Shown here piece by piece: positions 1 through 5,061 of a stretch of 5,061 nucleotides of DNA; the first letter of the stretch is position 1, and the number at the start of each line of letters is the position of its first letter. The notes under the pieces are model-generated. The model was not told the DNA's origin. It made no database searches and worked only from the letters and a program-made list of their open reading frames with translations. Origin of the DNA: Bacillota bacterium. Lineage in GTDB: Bacteria > Vulcanimicrobiota > JAMDEM01. The DNA lies in contig JAMDEM010000032.1 in the NCBI GenBank assembly GCA_023486985.1, positions 1 to 5,061 on the forward strand, read 5' to 3'. The position numbers were made by a program, and so were the translations under genes.

Positions 1-1
1 A

Positions 2-1588
2 GAATCATTATGTTATTCAAATAAGGTTGAAGATCAATGGGCATTAAATTTCAATGTGCCTGATGAAGTTAATATTGAATCCTTTAAAGGTGAGATTAGC
101 TTTCTTTATTCATTAAAGACAATACTCGGACAGGCGTTGGATTCTTTGAACAGTGGACGATTCGAATCATCAGAAGAGGCAGTTTCTGCCTTTTATCCGG
201 CAATACTGGCATACTCAGAACTTCCCGGATTTGAGAAAGAAAAGGAAGCACTAGGCAAAGAAATCGAAAAAATAATACCTTCTTTATATACATATCAAAA
301 AGAAGATGGAGGATGGGCATGGATTCAGAAGGGTGATTCCGACCCGTATATCACCGCCTATGTGCTCGAAGCACTTATCACTGCGGCTCAAAAAGGATGC
401 TTTGTTGATAAGGAACGCTTGAATTCAGGCATGACCTATTTAAAAAACCGGATTGCTAATGAAAGAAACCCCGCCGTCAAAGTTTACCTTTTAAGGACTG
501 TTTCAATGGTTGATAATAGTTACAAGCCATTGGCTCTTGATTTATTTGAAAAAAGAAATGAGCTGAATTATTGCACCCAGGCAATCCTTGCAGTTATCCT
601 GCAGAGATATGGCGAGCAGGATAAAGCTAAAAAAATAATTGATGAGCTAATGGCTCAGGCTGTCAAAACCCCCAGGTCTACTTACTGGGAAAGCAGTTCC
701 GAAAAATTAACATGGACTGATGATTCAATTTACACCAATGCCTGGATAGCCTATGCAGTGAATTTGATAACACCTGATAGTAGTGAAATTAACAAAATCC
801 TGAACTGGCTTGTAGAAAGGAAAAAAGATCCGGGCTGGTCAAACACAAAGACAACAAGCAGAGCCTGTCTTTTCCTTATGGAATATCTGAAGAATCATCC
901 TGAAAAAGAATCGGCAGGTACGGCATCGGTTTACTTAAATAAAACTTTAATTGCTAAAGTCAACCTGAATACCGAAAAGAACAATAACAGGGCAATTGTG
1001 GAAATACCTTTTGAAAAACTAAGTCCCGGCAGCAACACTTTAAATCTTATCAGAGAGAATGGTTCTCCATTCTTTGCCACGGTGAATCTGACAAAATACC
1101 AGCCAGCCAGAGACAAAGTCGAGAAGAAGGATCAGGGCTTTACCATTGTGGTGCAATATTTTAAGAGGATTATGGAATATGATCAGAACGGGAAAATTAA
1201 ATACCGCTATGAAAATCTTGACGGCAACATAAAATCCGGCGATGTAGTCCTGGCTGTTTGTAAAGTTGTTACATGGAATTCTTCACCGTTTTTAAAAGTA
1301 GAAATTCCTGTTCCAGGGGGATTTGAAAACCTGGTGGACGAGGAAGTTGAAGGAATTTATCCTTCCGATTACAAGTTCGATTACAAGTATAAGAAGTTTG
1401 TCCGCGACCAGAAAGTGGTATTTTATCAGGATGCCTGTTATCCAAGGATGTATATATATCCGATTCTGTTGAGAGCCAACCTCCCGGGAGAATATTATGT
1501 GAACCCTGCTGCTGCACGCCTGATATATTATGAGGAAGTTAAGGGTAATTCTGAAAGCAGGATTGTAAAAATAAATCCAGGCAAATGA
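2..1588 (+). CDS. Alpha-2-macroglobulin-like protein, C-terminal part (5' truncated)
   Basis: The reading frame is open to the left edge (first whole codon at 2), so the true start lies upstream; a GTG at 56 is internal. The visible 528 residues match the C-terminal third of bacterial A2M homologues, which are large periplasmic or membrane-anchored protease traps. Numbering from the GTG codon, residues 66-200 resemble the helical thioester domain, with DGGWAW at 84-89 and a DPYITAYVLEAL stretch at 96-107. The end resembles the receptor-binding-like domain, with LLRANLPGEYYVNPAAARL and a YYEEVKG-type ending. The place where family members carry the CxEQ thioester within YPxGCxEQ reads F-E-S-S-E-E (residues 36-41), so no thioester can form. 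This recalls the thioester-less YfaS/MagD branch rather than YfhM. The stop overlaps the next start (ATGA). Family assignment is confident; function as a protease trap is inferred. Confidence 0.85.
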   Translation, partial: ESLCYSNKVEDQWALNFNVPDEVNIESFKGEISFLYSLKTILGQALDSLNSGRFESSEEAVSAFYPAILAYSELPGFEKEKEALGKEIEKIIPSLYTYQKEDGGWAWIQKGDSDPYITAYVLEALITAAQKGCFVDKERLNSGMTYLKNRIANERNPAVKVYLLRTVSMVDNSYKPLALDLFEKRNELNYCTQAILAVILQRYGEQDKAKKIIDELMAQAVKTPRSTYWESSSEKLTWTDDSIYTNAWIAYAVNLITPDSSEINKILNWLVERKKDPGWSNTKTTSRACLFLMEYLKNHPEKESAGTASVYLNKTLIAKVNLNTEKNNNRAIVEIPFEKLSPGSNTLNLIRENGSPFFATVNLTKYQPARDKVEKKDQGFTIVVQYFKRIMEYDQNGKIKYRYENLDGNIKSGDVVLAVCKVVTWNSSPFLKVEIPVPGGFENLVDEEVEGIYPSDYKFDYKYKKFVRDQKVVFYQDACYPRMYIYPILLRANLPGEYYVNPAAARLIYYEEVKGNSESRIVKINPGK

Positions 1589-2082
1589 GAAGCTGTATTA
1601 AAATAATTCTTTTTACTTTAATGTTTTGTTTTCTATGTCTTGCTTTTTCTTTTGAGAAAAATTTGAAAAAGGCACATTCTTTCGTTATGCCGGATATTTC
1701 GGGGAACAGGGTAAGCCTGGATGATTTTAAAGGCAAAAAGGTTGTCCTGGTCTTCTGGGCATTCTGGTGTGATACATGGAAGGATTGCAGGAGAGTTTTA
1801 GCTCAACTTTATCCTTTGCAGGAAGAATTTCAATTTAATATTGTTGCAGTAAGCATAGATTCAAGGTTTAAAGAAGAAGTAAAACCATTTATCAAAAAGG
1901 GTGAAATAAAATATCCTGTACTGCTTGATAGAGGCAGTTCAGTATCTGAAATTTATAAAGTGAAAAAAGTGCCGACTTTCTATGTAATCTCTGAAAACCA
2001 GGAAATTTTATACAGTTTTACCGGCGTTCCCAAAAGAGCCAATTTGAAACAGATTATGAAATTATTAGAGGCAAAACCTTAA
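1585..2082 (+). CDS. Exported TlpA/redoxin-like thioredoxin-fold protein with altered active site
   Basis: This 165-residue protein begins with a charged, then strongly hydrophobic segment (residues 1-22, MRSCIKIILF to CLAFS), a probable signal peptide or single membrane anchor with a possible cut after AFS. A thioredoxin/AhpC-TSA fold follows: PDISGNRVSLDDFKGKKVV (36-54), a strand ending in FWAFWC (57-62), VAVSID (87-92), and the cis-proline segment KVPTFYVI (P130). TlpA-type thiol-disulfide proteins have WCxPC; here the second cysteine is Trp65, and another cysteine lies three residues further on (Cys62-D-T-W-K-D-Cys68). Classical disulfide reductase chemistry is therefore doubtful; a single-cysteine or C-x5-C mechanism is possible. 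The start overlaps the A2M stop (ATGA) with only a weak AGG ahead, suggesting translational coupling. It probably acts outside the cytoplasm, perhaps on its A2M neighbour. Fold is confident; activity is not. Confidence 0.8.
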   Translation: MRSCIKIILFTLMFCFLCLAFSFEKNLKKAHSFVMPDISGNRVSLDDFKGKKVVLVFWAFWCDTWKDCRRVLAQLYPLQEEFQFNIVAVSIDSRFKEEVKPFIKKGEIKYPVLLDRGSSVSEIYKVKKVPTFYVISENQEILYSFTGVPKRANLKQIMKLLEAKP

Positions 2083-2118
2083 AAGATTGATGCTGTTTGT
2101 TGATAAATATCTCCTCTT

Positions 2119-2150
2119 TACAATTTACTCAATCCATTGAGTAAATTGTA
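2119..2150. repeat. Perfect 15-bp inverted repeat with CC spacer
   Basis: The arms TACAATTTACTCAAT (2119-2133) and ATTGAGTAAATTGTA (2136-2150) are exact reverse complements separated by CC. It lies 36 bp after the stop of the redoxin-like gene. It could fold in the transcript and slow or end transcription, but no T-run follows on either strand, so it is not a standard intrinsic terminator. It could also be the end of the hairpin-rich repeat that follows directly, or a binding site for a dimeric protein. Confidence 0.8.
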
Positions 2151-2274
2151 GCGGTGTGATTTATTACACGAAATTAAAAAACAAAGGTAGTGGCAGACCT
2201 TGGTCTGCAAAATGAGGTAGTGGGAGAGCTTGCTCTCCATAAAAAAGGCAAAGCAAGCTTTGCAGCTACTACAA
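2149..2274. repeat. Array of four short hairpin modules (MITE-like or structured-RNA repeat)
   Basis: Four small hairpins follow one another. H1 is GTGTGA/TTACAC at 2154-2169 with one G-T pair. H2 is GCAGACC-TT-GGTCTGC at 2193-2208. H3 is GGAGAGC-TT-GCTCTCC at 2223-2238. H4 is GCAAAGC-AA-GCTTTGC at 2248-2263. H1 is preceded by TAGCGG, and H2 and H3 by GGTAGTGG exactly 30 bp apart (2186 and 2216). H4 is in the opposite orientation: on the minus strand it reads TTGTAGTAGC and then the stem with the same CTTG centre. The stems differ in sequence yet stay fully paired, which points to selection on structure or to a repeat family that spreads as folded units. The ends TTGTAG (2146-2151) and CTACAA-like TACTACAA (2267-2274) are partly inverted. 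No protein-coding content is evident. Family identity is not established. Confidence 0.7.
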
Positions 2275-2369
2275 TATAAGGAAAAATATAGATGGCTGAA
2301 AACTTTTATATTAAAAGGGTTTGCGAGTTTTCTGAAAGGCAGTTTATCTTCTATTGAAAGAGGTATAAT
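2275..2369 (+). other. Intergenic leader before rluB, no gene seen
   Basis: This A/T-rich stretch between the hairpin array and the rluB start shows no convincing reading frame or clear sigma-70 promoter pair. TATATT at 2307-2312 and TATAAT at 2364-2369 look like -10 boxes, but neither has a recognisable -35 at the right distance. The second lies between the ribosome binding site and the start codon, where a promoter would remove the ribosome binding site from the transcript. Confidence 0.4.
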
Positions 2370-2372
2370 TTG
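2359..2372 (+). promoter_or_regulatory. Ribosome binding site fixing the TTG start of rluB
   Basis: AGAGG at 2359-2363 lies six bases before the TTG at 2370. A TGA stop in the same frame at 2355-2357 rules out any earlier start. There is no ATG or GTG nearby that would keep the conserved S4-domain N-terminus (MERLHKFLA), so TTG is the only sensible initiation codon. Confidence 0.75.
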
Positions 2373-3104
2373 GAACGGCTTCATAAGTTTCTTGCAAGAT
2401 GCGGCGCGGCTTCACGGCGCGAGTGCGAAAAGATAATTTCACAGGGAAGAGTAAGGGTTAATGGAAAAACAATAATTGAGCCGGGTTTTACCGTTGACCC
2501 TGAAAAAGACAAGATTTTTCTGGATGAAAAAATTTTAAAGCCTGAAGAGAAAATTTATATCATTTTATTTAAGCCGCGCGGATGTGTCAGCACTGTTAAG
2601 GATCCTCAAAATAGACTTAAAGTAATTGACCTTTTAAAAGGCATAAAACAAAGAGTTTATCCTGTAGGAAGACTTGATTATGATTCGGAAGGGCTCCTGT
2701 TTCTTACCAATGACGGAGAGCTTGCCAATTTTATGATCCACCCGCGCTATGAAGTGGAGAAAGTTTATCTGGCTGTTCTCGATAATATTCCCGGGAAAAA
2801 TGACCTTGAAAGGCTCCAGCGGGGAATAATGCTTGATGACGGGAAAACTTCACCTTCCAGGGTAAAAGTTATCAATGAAGCGGCTGGCAAAGTTTTAGTT
2901 GAAATAAGGATTCATGAAGGGAGAAAACACCAGGTAAAAAGGATGTTTGAGGCGGCCGGCAGAAAAGTTCTTAACCTGAAAAGAGTAAAGATGGGACCAT
3001 TGGAGCTTGGCAGGTTGAAGCCCGGTGAATATAAAATTTTATCGGAAAAAGAAGCGGAAGAATTGAAGAAAGGAATTATGGATGAACATAAAGGAAAGGC
3101 TTGA
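2370..3104 (+). CDS. rluB: RluB/RsuA-family pseudouridine synthase
   Basis: This 244-residue protein converts a specific uridine in ribosomal RNA to pseudouridine. RluB of E. coli modifies 23S rRNA near the peptidyl-transferase centre; the exact target here is inferred. Residues 1-48 form an S4 RNA-binding domain (MERLHKFLARCGAASRRECE and then GRVRVNGK). The catalytic domain starts with the KPRGCVST segment (68-75) and carries the signature GRLDYDSEGLLFLTNDG (100-116), with Asp103 as the catalytic nucleophile. The second conserved block is IHEGRKHQVKRMFEAAG, and the end has LKRVKMGPLELGRLKPGEY. Length is normal for the family. It starts at TTG, and its 3' end overlaps the following peptidase gene by 23 bp, so the two are probably one transcript. 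The family is confident. RluB rather than RsuA/RluE/RluF rests on the look of the sequence and is less certain. Confidence 0.93.
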   Translation: MERLHKFLARCGAASRRECEKIISQGRVRVNGKTIIEPGFTVDPEKDKIFLDEKILKPEEKIYIILFKPRGCVSTVKDPQNRLKVIDLLKGIKQRVYPVGRLDYDSEGLLFLTNDGELANFMIHPRYEVEKVYLAVLDNIPGKNDLERLQRGIMLDDGKTSPSRVKVINEAAGKVLVEIRIHEGRKHQVKRMFEAAGRKVLNLKRVKMGPLELGRLKPGEYKILSEKEAEELKKGIMDEHKGKA

Positions 3105-4161
3105 AAATTTAAGAAATATGATGAAGCGCAAATTCATAAGCGCTTTACTTGTAACTCAGGATCAAAACAGGCGGTACTTAAGCGGTTTTACCGGCTCAAC
3201 CGGCTGGCTGTTAATTACCGCAAAAGAAGCTGCCATAATAACCGACTTCAGATACTGGGAGCAGGCAGGGAGGGAATCTTCCCATTTCAGGCTTGTAAAA
3301 GTCAATAACTTTGCGGAAAACGGCATGATAAAGTCTCTTCTTGGCTTATTAAAAGAGCTTCGCGTAAAGACTCTCTGGTTTGAGGCGGATGCTTTGTCCT
3401 ATAGCCAGTATCTTGCTTTAAAGGAAAATTTAAAAGAGATAAAGCTTGAATCAAAAAGCGGCTTTGTTGAGGAATTAAGGGCGGTTAAGGGCAAGGGCGA
3501 ACTAGAGCTTATAAAGAAAGCTTCAACAATTGCCGATGACGCGTTTTTAGAGATACAAAAGCTCATCAAGCCGGGTATTACGGAAAAAGAACTTGCCATT
3601 GAGCTTCTTTACAAAATGAGAAAGAGGGGCGCCGAGAAGGAAGCCTTTGATATCATTGTTGCTTCCGGGCCCAACAGCGCCCTGCCTCATGCAAAAAACA
3701 CGGACCGGAGAATTAAAGAGGGAGATTTTGTTATTTTTGACTTTGGCGCGGTTTATAACGGCTATCATTCTGATATGACCAGAACTGTTATCATAGGCAA
3801 ACCTGATAAGAAACACAGGGAAATATACAGTCTTGTATTGGAATCCCAGAGGAAGGCGTTAAAAACCATTAAGGCGGGTATGACCTGCGGCGGGGCAGAT
3901 TTACTTGCAAGGCAGGTTATAGAAGAAGGCGGATTCTGCGAATACTTTGGTCACGGCCTGGGGCATGGCATCGGATTGGCAGTTCACGAGGAACCCCGCC
4001 TCAGGAAAGGAAACGAGGCATTGCTCAAAGCCGGAATGGTTGTTTCAGTGGAGCCGGGGATATATATTCCCGGATTTGGAGGAGTCAGAATAGAAGATTT
4101 AGTGGAAGTTACGGAAAAAGGCTGCAGGGTTTTGACACGCGCTCCTAAAGAGGAACTATAA
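3082..4161 (+). CDS. M24-family Xaa-Pro aminopeptidase/dipeptidase
   Basis: This cytoplasmic two-metal peptidase of 359 residues removes N-terminal residues ahead of proline or splits Xaa-Pro dipeptides (PepP/PepQ/YqhT-like). Residues 1-130 form a creatinase-type N-terminal domain (NRRYLSGFTGSTGWLLIT, then TDFRYWEQA). The pita-bread catalytic domain fills the rest. All five expected metal ligands are visible: Asp220 (FDFG), Asp231 (SDMTRT), His295 (HGLGHGIG), Glu324 (VEPGIYIPG) and Glu338 (RIEDL). The conserved histidines His203 (LPHAK), His291 and His302 (VHE) are also present, so the enzyme should be active. AGGA at 3071-3074 lies seven bases before the ATG at 3082, inside the end of rluB, which favours this start over the Met-Met pair at residues 13-14. 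Whether it prefers longer peptides (aminopeptidase P) or dipeptides (prolidase) cannot be told by eye, so no symbol is given. Confidence 0.94.
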   Translation: MNIKERLENLRNMMKRKFISALLVTQDQNRRYLSGFTGSTGWLLITAKEAAIITDFRYWEQAGRESSHFRLVKVNNFAENGMIKSLLGLLKELRVKTLWFEADALSYSQYLALKENLKEIKLESKSGFVEELRAVKGKGELELIKKASTIADDAFLEIQKLIKPGITEKELAIELLYKMRKRGAEKEAFDIIVASGPNSALPHAKNTDRRIKEGDFVIFDFGAVYNGYHSDMTRTVIIGKPDKKHREIYSLVLESQRKALKTIKAGMTCGGADLLARQVIEEGGFCEYFGHGLGHGIGLAVHEEPRLRKGNEALLKAGMVVSVEPGIYIPGFGGVRIEDLVEVTEKGCRVLTRAPKEEL

Positions 4162-4186
4162 AAATTTCCCTAAGAAGGGATTTTTT
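4160..4186 (+). terminator. Short intrinsic terminator after the peptidase gene
   Basis: TCCCT (4167-4171), loop AAGA, AGGGA (4176-4180) form a 5-bp stem directly followed by six T residues (4181-4186). Upstream A residues (4160-4164) can pair with the T-run beyond a two-base mismatch. The stem is short, so read-through into hup is possible. Confidence 0.6.
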
Positions 4187-4215
4187 AAGTGCTGATGAAT
4201 AAAGTATTGGACGAG

Positions 4216-4231
4216 AGGGGGTGAACAAATG
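4216..4231 (+). promoter_or_regulatory. Very strong Shine-Dalgarno site of the HU gene
   Basis: AGGGGGTGA at 4216-4224 ends four bases before the ATG at 4229, with AGGGGG itself seven bases away. This is by far the most extended anti-16S match in the window and suits a highly expressed nucleoid protein. I see no clear -35/-10 pair between the terminator and this site. Confidence 0.8.
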
Positions 4232-4504
4232 ACAAAGTCAGAGCTTGCAGAGAAGCTTGCAAACAAGACGGGCCTTAAGAAAAAACATGCAGTAGCGGCA
4301 GTTGATACTCTTCTTGAAATTGTAAGACAGGCATTAGCAAAAGGAGAGAAAGTTCAGCTTATTCCTTTCGGCAGTTTTTCAATCCGCCACAGGAAGGCAA
4401 GAGAGGGCAGAAACCCCAGAACAGGTCAGAAACTGCATATTAAGGCAAAGAAAGTGCCGGTTTTCCATGCTGGTAAGGCTCTAAAGAAAGCAGTAGGTGG
4501 ATAA
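4229..4504 (+). CDS. hup: HU/IHF-family histone-like DNA-binding protein
   Basis: This 91-residue protein has the full length and layout of HU, a dimeric nucleoid protein that binds and bends DNA with little sequence preference. The helical dimerisation part covers residues 3-38 (MTKSELAEKLANKTGLKKKH and on). The family signature follows: IPFGSFSIRHRKAREGRNPRTGQ (45-67), with the intercalating proline at Pro63 within GRNPRTG on the beta arm. The C-terminal block has KKVPVFHAGKALKKAV (74-89). Lysine and arginine are abundant, as expected. The gene has its own strong ribosome binding site and lies between a short terminator upstream and a long one downstream, so it is likely expressed alone or with limited read-through. 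HU is the default reading; an IHF-like subunit is possible but no feature demands it. Confidence 0.96.
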   Translation: MTKSELAEKLANKTGLKKKHAVAAVDTLLEIVRQALAKGEKVQLIPFGSFSIRHRKAREGRNPRTGQKLHIKAKKVPVFHAGKALKKAVGG

Positions 4505-4519
4505 TTGCAATTATAGCCT

Positions 4520-4587
4520 GAGAGTATTTAAATTTCATTCAAAAGATTCGAAAGAATAGAAATTTGGATACTCTCTTATTTTCTTTT
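4520..4587 (+). terminator. Long-hairpin intrinsic terminator of hup
   Basis: GAGAGTATTTAAATTTC (4520-4536) pairs with GAAATTTGGATACTCTC (4559-4575) over 17 bp, including two G-T pairs. ATTC (4537-4540) and GAAT (4554-4557) extend it past one bulged A, leaving a 13-base loop. The T-rich tract TCTTATTTTCTTTT (4574-4587) follows. It lies 15 bp after the hup stop. Confidence 0.85.
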
Positions 4588-4615
4588 GGACAAAAAAGAC
4601 AAAATATATTAAAAT
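4587..4615 (+). promoter_or_regulatory. Sigma-70-like promoter candidate for the GNAT gene
   Basis: TGGACA (4587-4592) matches TTGACA in five of six positions, and TAAAAT (4610-4615) matches TATAAT in five of six, with a 17-bp spacer. Transcription would begin near 4622, only a few bases before the ribosome binding site. An overlapping TATATT at 4605-4610 is an alternative -10, but its spacing is poor. The -35 shares its first T with the hup terminator tract. Confidence 0.5.
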
Positions 4616-4622
4616 TAATAAT

Positions 4623-4635
4623 GGAGAATAAGATG
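4623..4635 (+). promoter_or_regulatory. Ribosome binding site choosing ATG 4633
   Basis: GGAG at 4623-4626 lies six bases before the ATG at 4633. The in-frame ATG at 4621 has only A/T-rich sequence ahead of it and no Shine-Dalgarno match, and it nearly coincides with the predicted transcription start. The downstream ATG is therefore preferred. Confidence 0.6.
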
Positions 4636-5061
4636 GAGGTAGACAAGGCATCCAGAGAGGACCTGAACTTCCTGGTGGAAATTTTCATGGAAGGCTTTAA
4701 GGATGAATTGACCTACCTTTTTGGCGAAAAAATTTTTACTCAACAAACGTTTGATAATTTCATTTTTTGCATGGAAGTGGAACCGGAAGGCTTTTTGGTT
4801 GCCAGAGAAAATGCCCGGGTGCTGGGATATATTTTTGTGAGCAGGAGCCTGGGGAAACTTCAAAGAAATGCGGTTTTAAAAGGTTATATTTTCAGGTGGT
4901 TCTGGAATTTTATTACAGGTAAATACGGTATAAGCCTTGCCCAAATATTAAAAAAAGTAAAAAATAAGATTTATTTTCTTTTTACATCGCAGAAATTCAG
5001 GACCTCCGGCGATGCCCAGGTTATTAATATTGCGGTGTCAGAAAAAGCAAGGGGAAAGGGA
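4633..5061 (+). CDS. GNAT-family N-acetyltransferase, 3' truncated by the window
   Basis: The 143 visible residues run open to the right edge. The start resembles the GNAT opening: strand, then helix (REDLNFLVEIFMEGF, 8-22). Strands 2-3 follow (EGFLVARENARVLGYIFVSR, 52-71). Strand 4 then leads into the acetyl-CoA pyrophosphate-binding loop: INIAVSEKARGKG (131-143), where RGKG is the first half of the R/QxxGxG/A motif. The window ends inside that motif, so the rest of the catalytic fold is not seen. Between strands 3 and 4 lies an unusually long insert (about 74-126) that is rich in aromatic and hydrophobic residues (GYIFRWFWNFITGKYG at 84-99). It could form a substrate-binding or membrane-facing helix. 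The substrate is unknown. A promoter candidate and ribosome binding site sit directly upstream, apart from hup. Start at 4633 rather than 4621 is a judgement from the ribosome binding site. Confidence 0.75.
   Translation, partial: MEVDKASREDLNFLVEIFMEGFKDELTYLFGEKIFTQQTFDNFIFCMEVEPEGFLVARENARVLGYIFVSRSLGKLQRNAVLKGYIFRWFWNFITGKYGISLAQILKKVKNKIYFLFTSQKFRTSGDAQVINIAVSEKARGKG

Noticed and set aside
56..58. GTG at 56 as the start of the A2M-like gene
   Set aside because: The frame stays open to the left edge, the preceding residues (WALNFNVPDE) fit the conserved strand ahead of the helical domain, and no ribosome binding site precedes the GTG.
2186..2274. Possible CRISPR array, because of 30-bp spacing of GGTAGTGG
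   Set aside because: Only two leader copies are spaced at 30 bp, each shared segment is just 8 bp, and the intervening sequences are hairpins rather than unique spacers. There is no cas gene in view.
2364..2369. Perfect -10 box TATAAT just before the rluB start codon
   Set aside because: No -35 lies 16-18 bp upstream, and transcription from it would remove the good AGAGG ribosome binding site and begin inside the gene. It is most likely incidental A/T-rich sequence.
2118..2384. A minus-strand reading frame of 88 codons covering the intergenic gap
   Set aside because: It translates the palindrome and hairpins, shows no family features and extends into the rluB start. The low G+C of the gap explains an open frame.
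2230..2436. A plus-strand reading frame of 68 codons across the hairpin array and the start of rluB
   Set aside because: It begins inside a hairpin stem (TTG), overlaps rluB in another frame and has no ribosome binding site or recognisable protein. It is a chance frame.
4615..4863. Minus-strand reading frame of 82 codons opposite the GNAT gene
   Set aside because: The plus-strand frame has a ribosome binding site and clear GNAT motifs through to the window edge, so the minus frame is a shadow.

Overview
The window is ordinary bacterial chromosomal DNA of moderately low G+C (about 40% by eye). Genes are all on the plus strand, tightly packed, and start from Shine-Dalgarno sites. An exported alpha-2-macroglobulin (A2M) homologue and a secreted thioredoxin-fold protein suggest a cell with a periplasm (diderm), but the phylum cannot be fixed from this sequence. 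The hairpin-rich intergenic repeats and the mix of families would suit an uncultivated candidate-phylum genome. That is an impression, not a result.

Region 1 (1-2082) holds the 3' part of a large A2M-like gene that is open at the left edge. It overlaps, by an ATGA junction, a small exported TlpA/redoxin-like gene, so the two are probably translationally coupled. Both carry altered active sites. The A2M position expected to hold the CxEQ thioester reads S-S-E-E, and the thioredoxin-fold protein has C-D-T-W-K-D-C instead of CxxC.

Region 2 (2083-2369) has no convincing gene. It contains a perfect 15-bp palindrome (2119-2150), followed by an array of short hairpins with different but fully paired stems and a shared TAGTGG-type leader. 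The last hairpin is inverted. This looks like a composite small repeat or MITE-like element. The final 95 bp lead into rluB and hold only its ribosome binding site.

Region 3 (2370-4161) holds two housekeeping genes that overlap by 23 bp: an RluB-type pseudouridine synthase with a TTG start and an M24 Xaa-Pro peptidase with all metal ligands intact. A short intrinsic terminator follows.

Region 4 (4162-5061) holds a stand-alone HU-family DNA-binding protein gene with a very strong Shine-Dalgarno site. A long hairpin terminator follows it, and a sigma-70-like promoter candidate directly abuts that terminator. The promoter drives a GNAT acetyltransferase gene cut off by the right edge at its acetyl-CoA-binding loop.

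I found no CRISPR array, tRNA, rRNA, transposase or clear novel multi-gene system. The points most worth checking are the hairpin array and the paired active-site losses in region 1.
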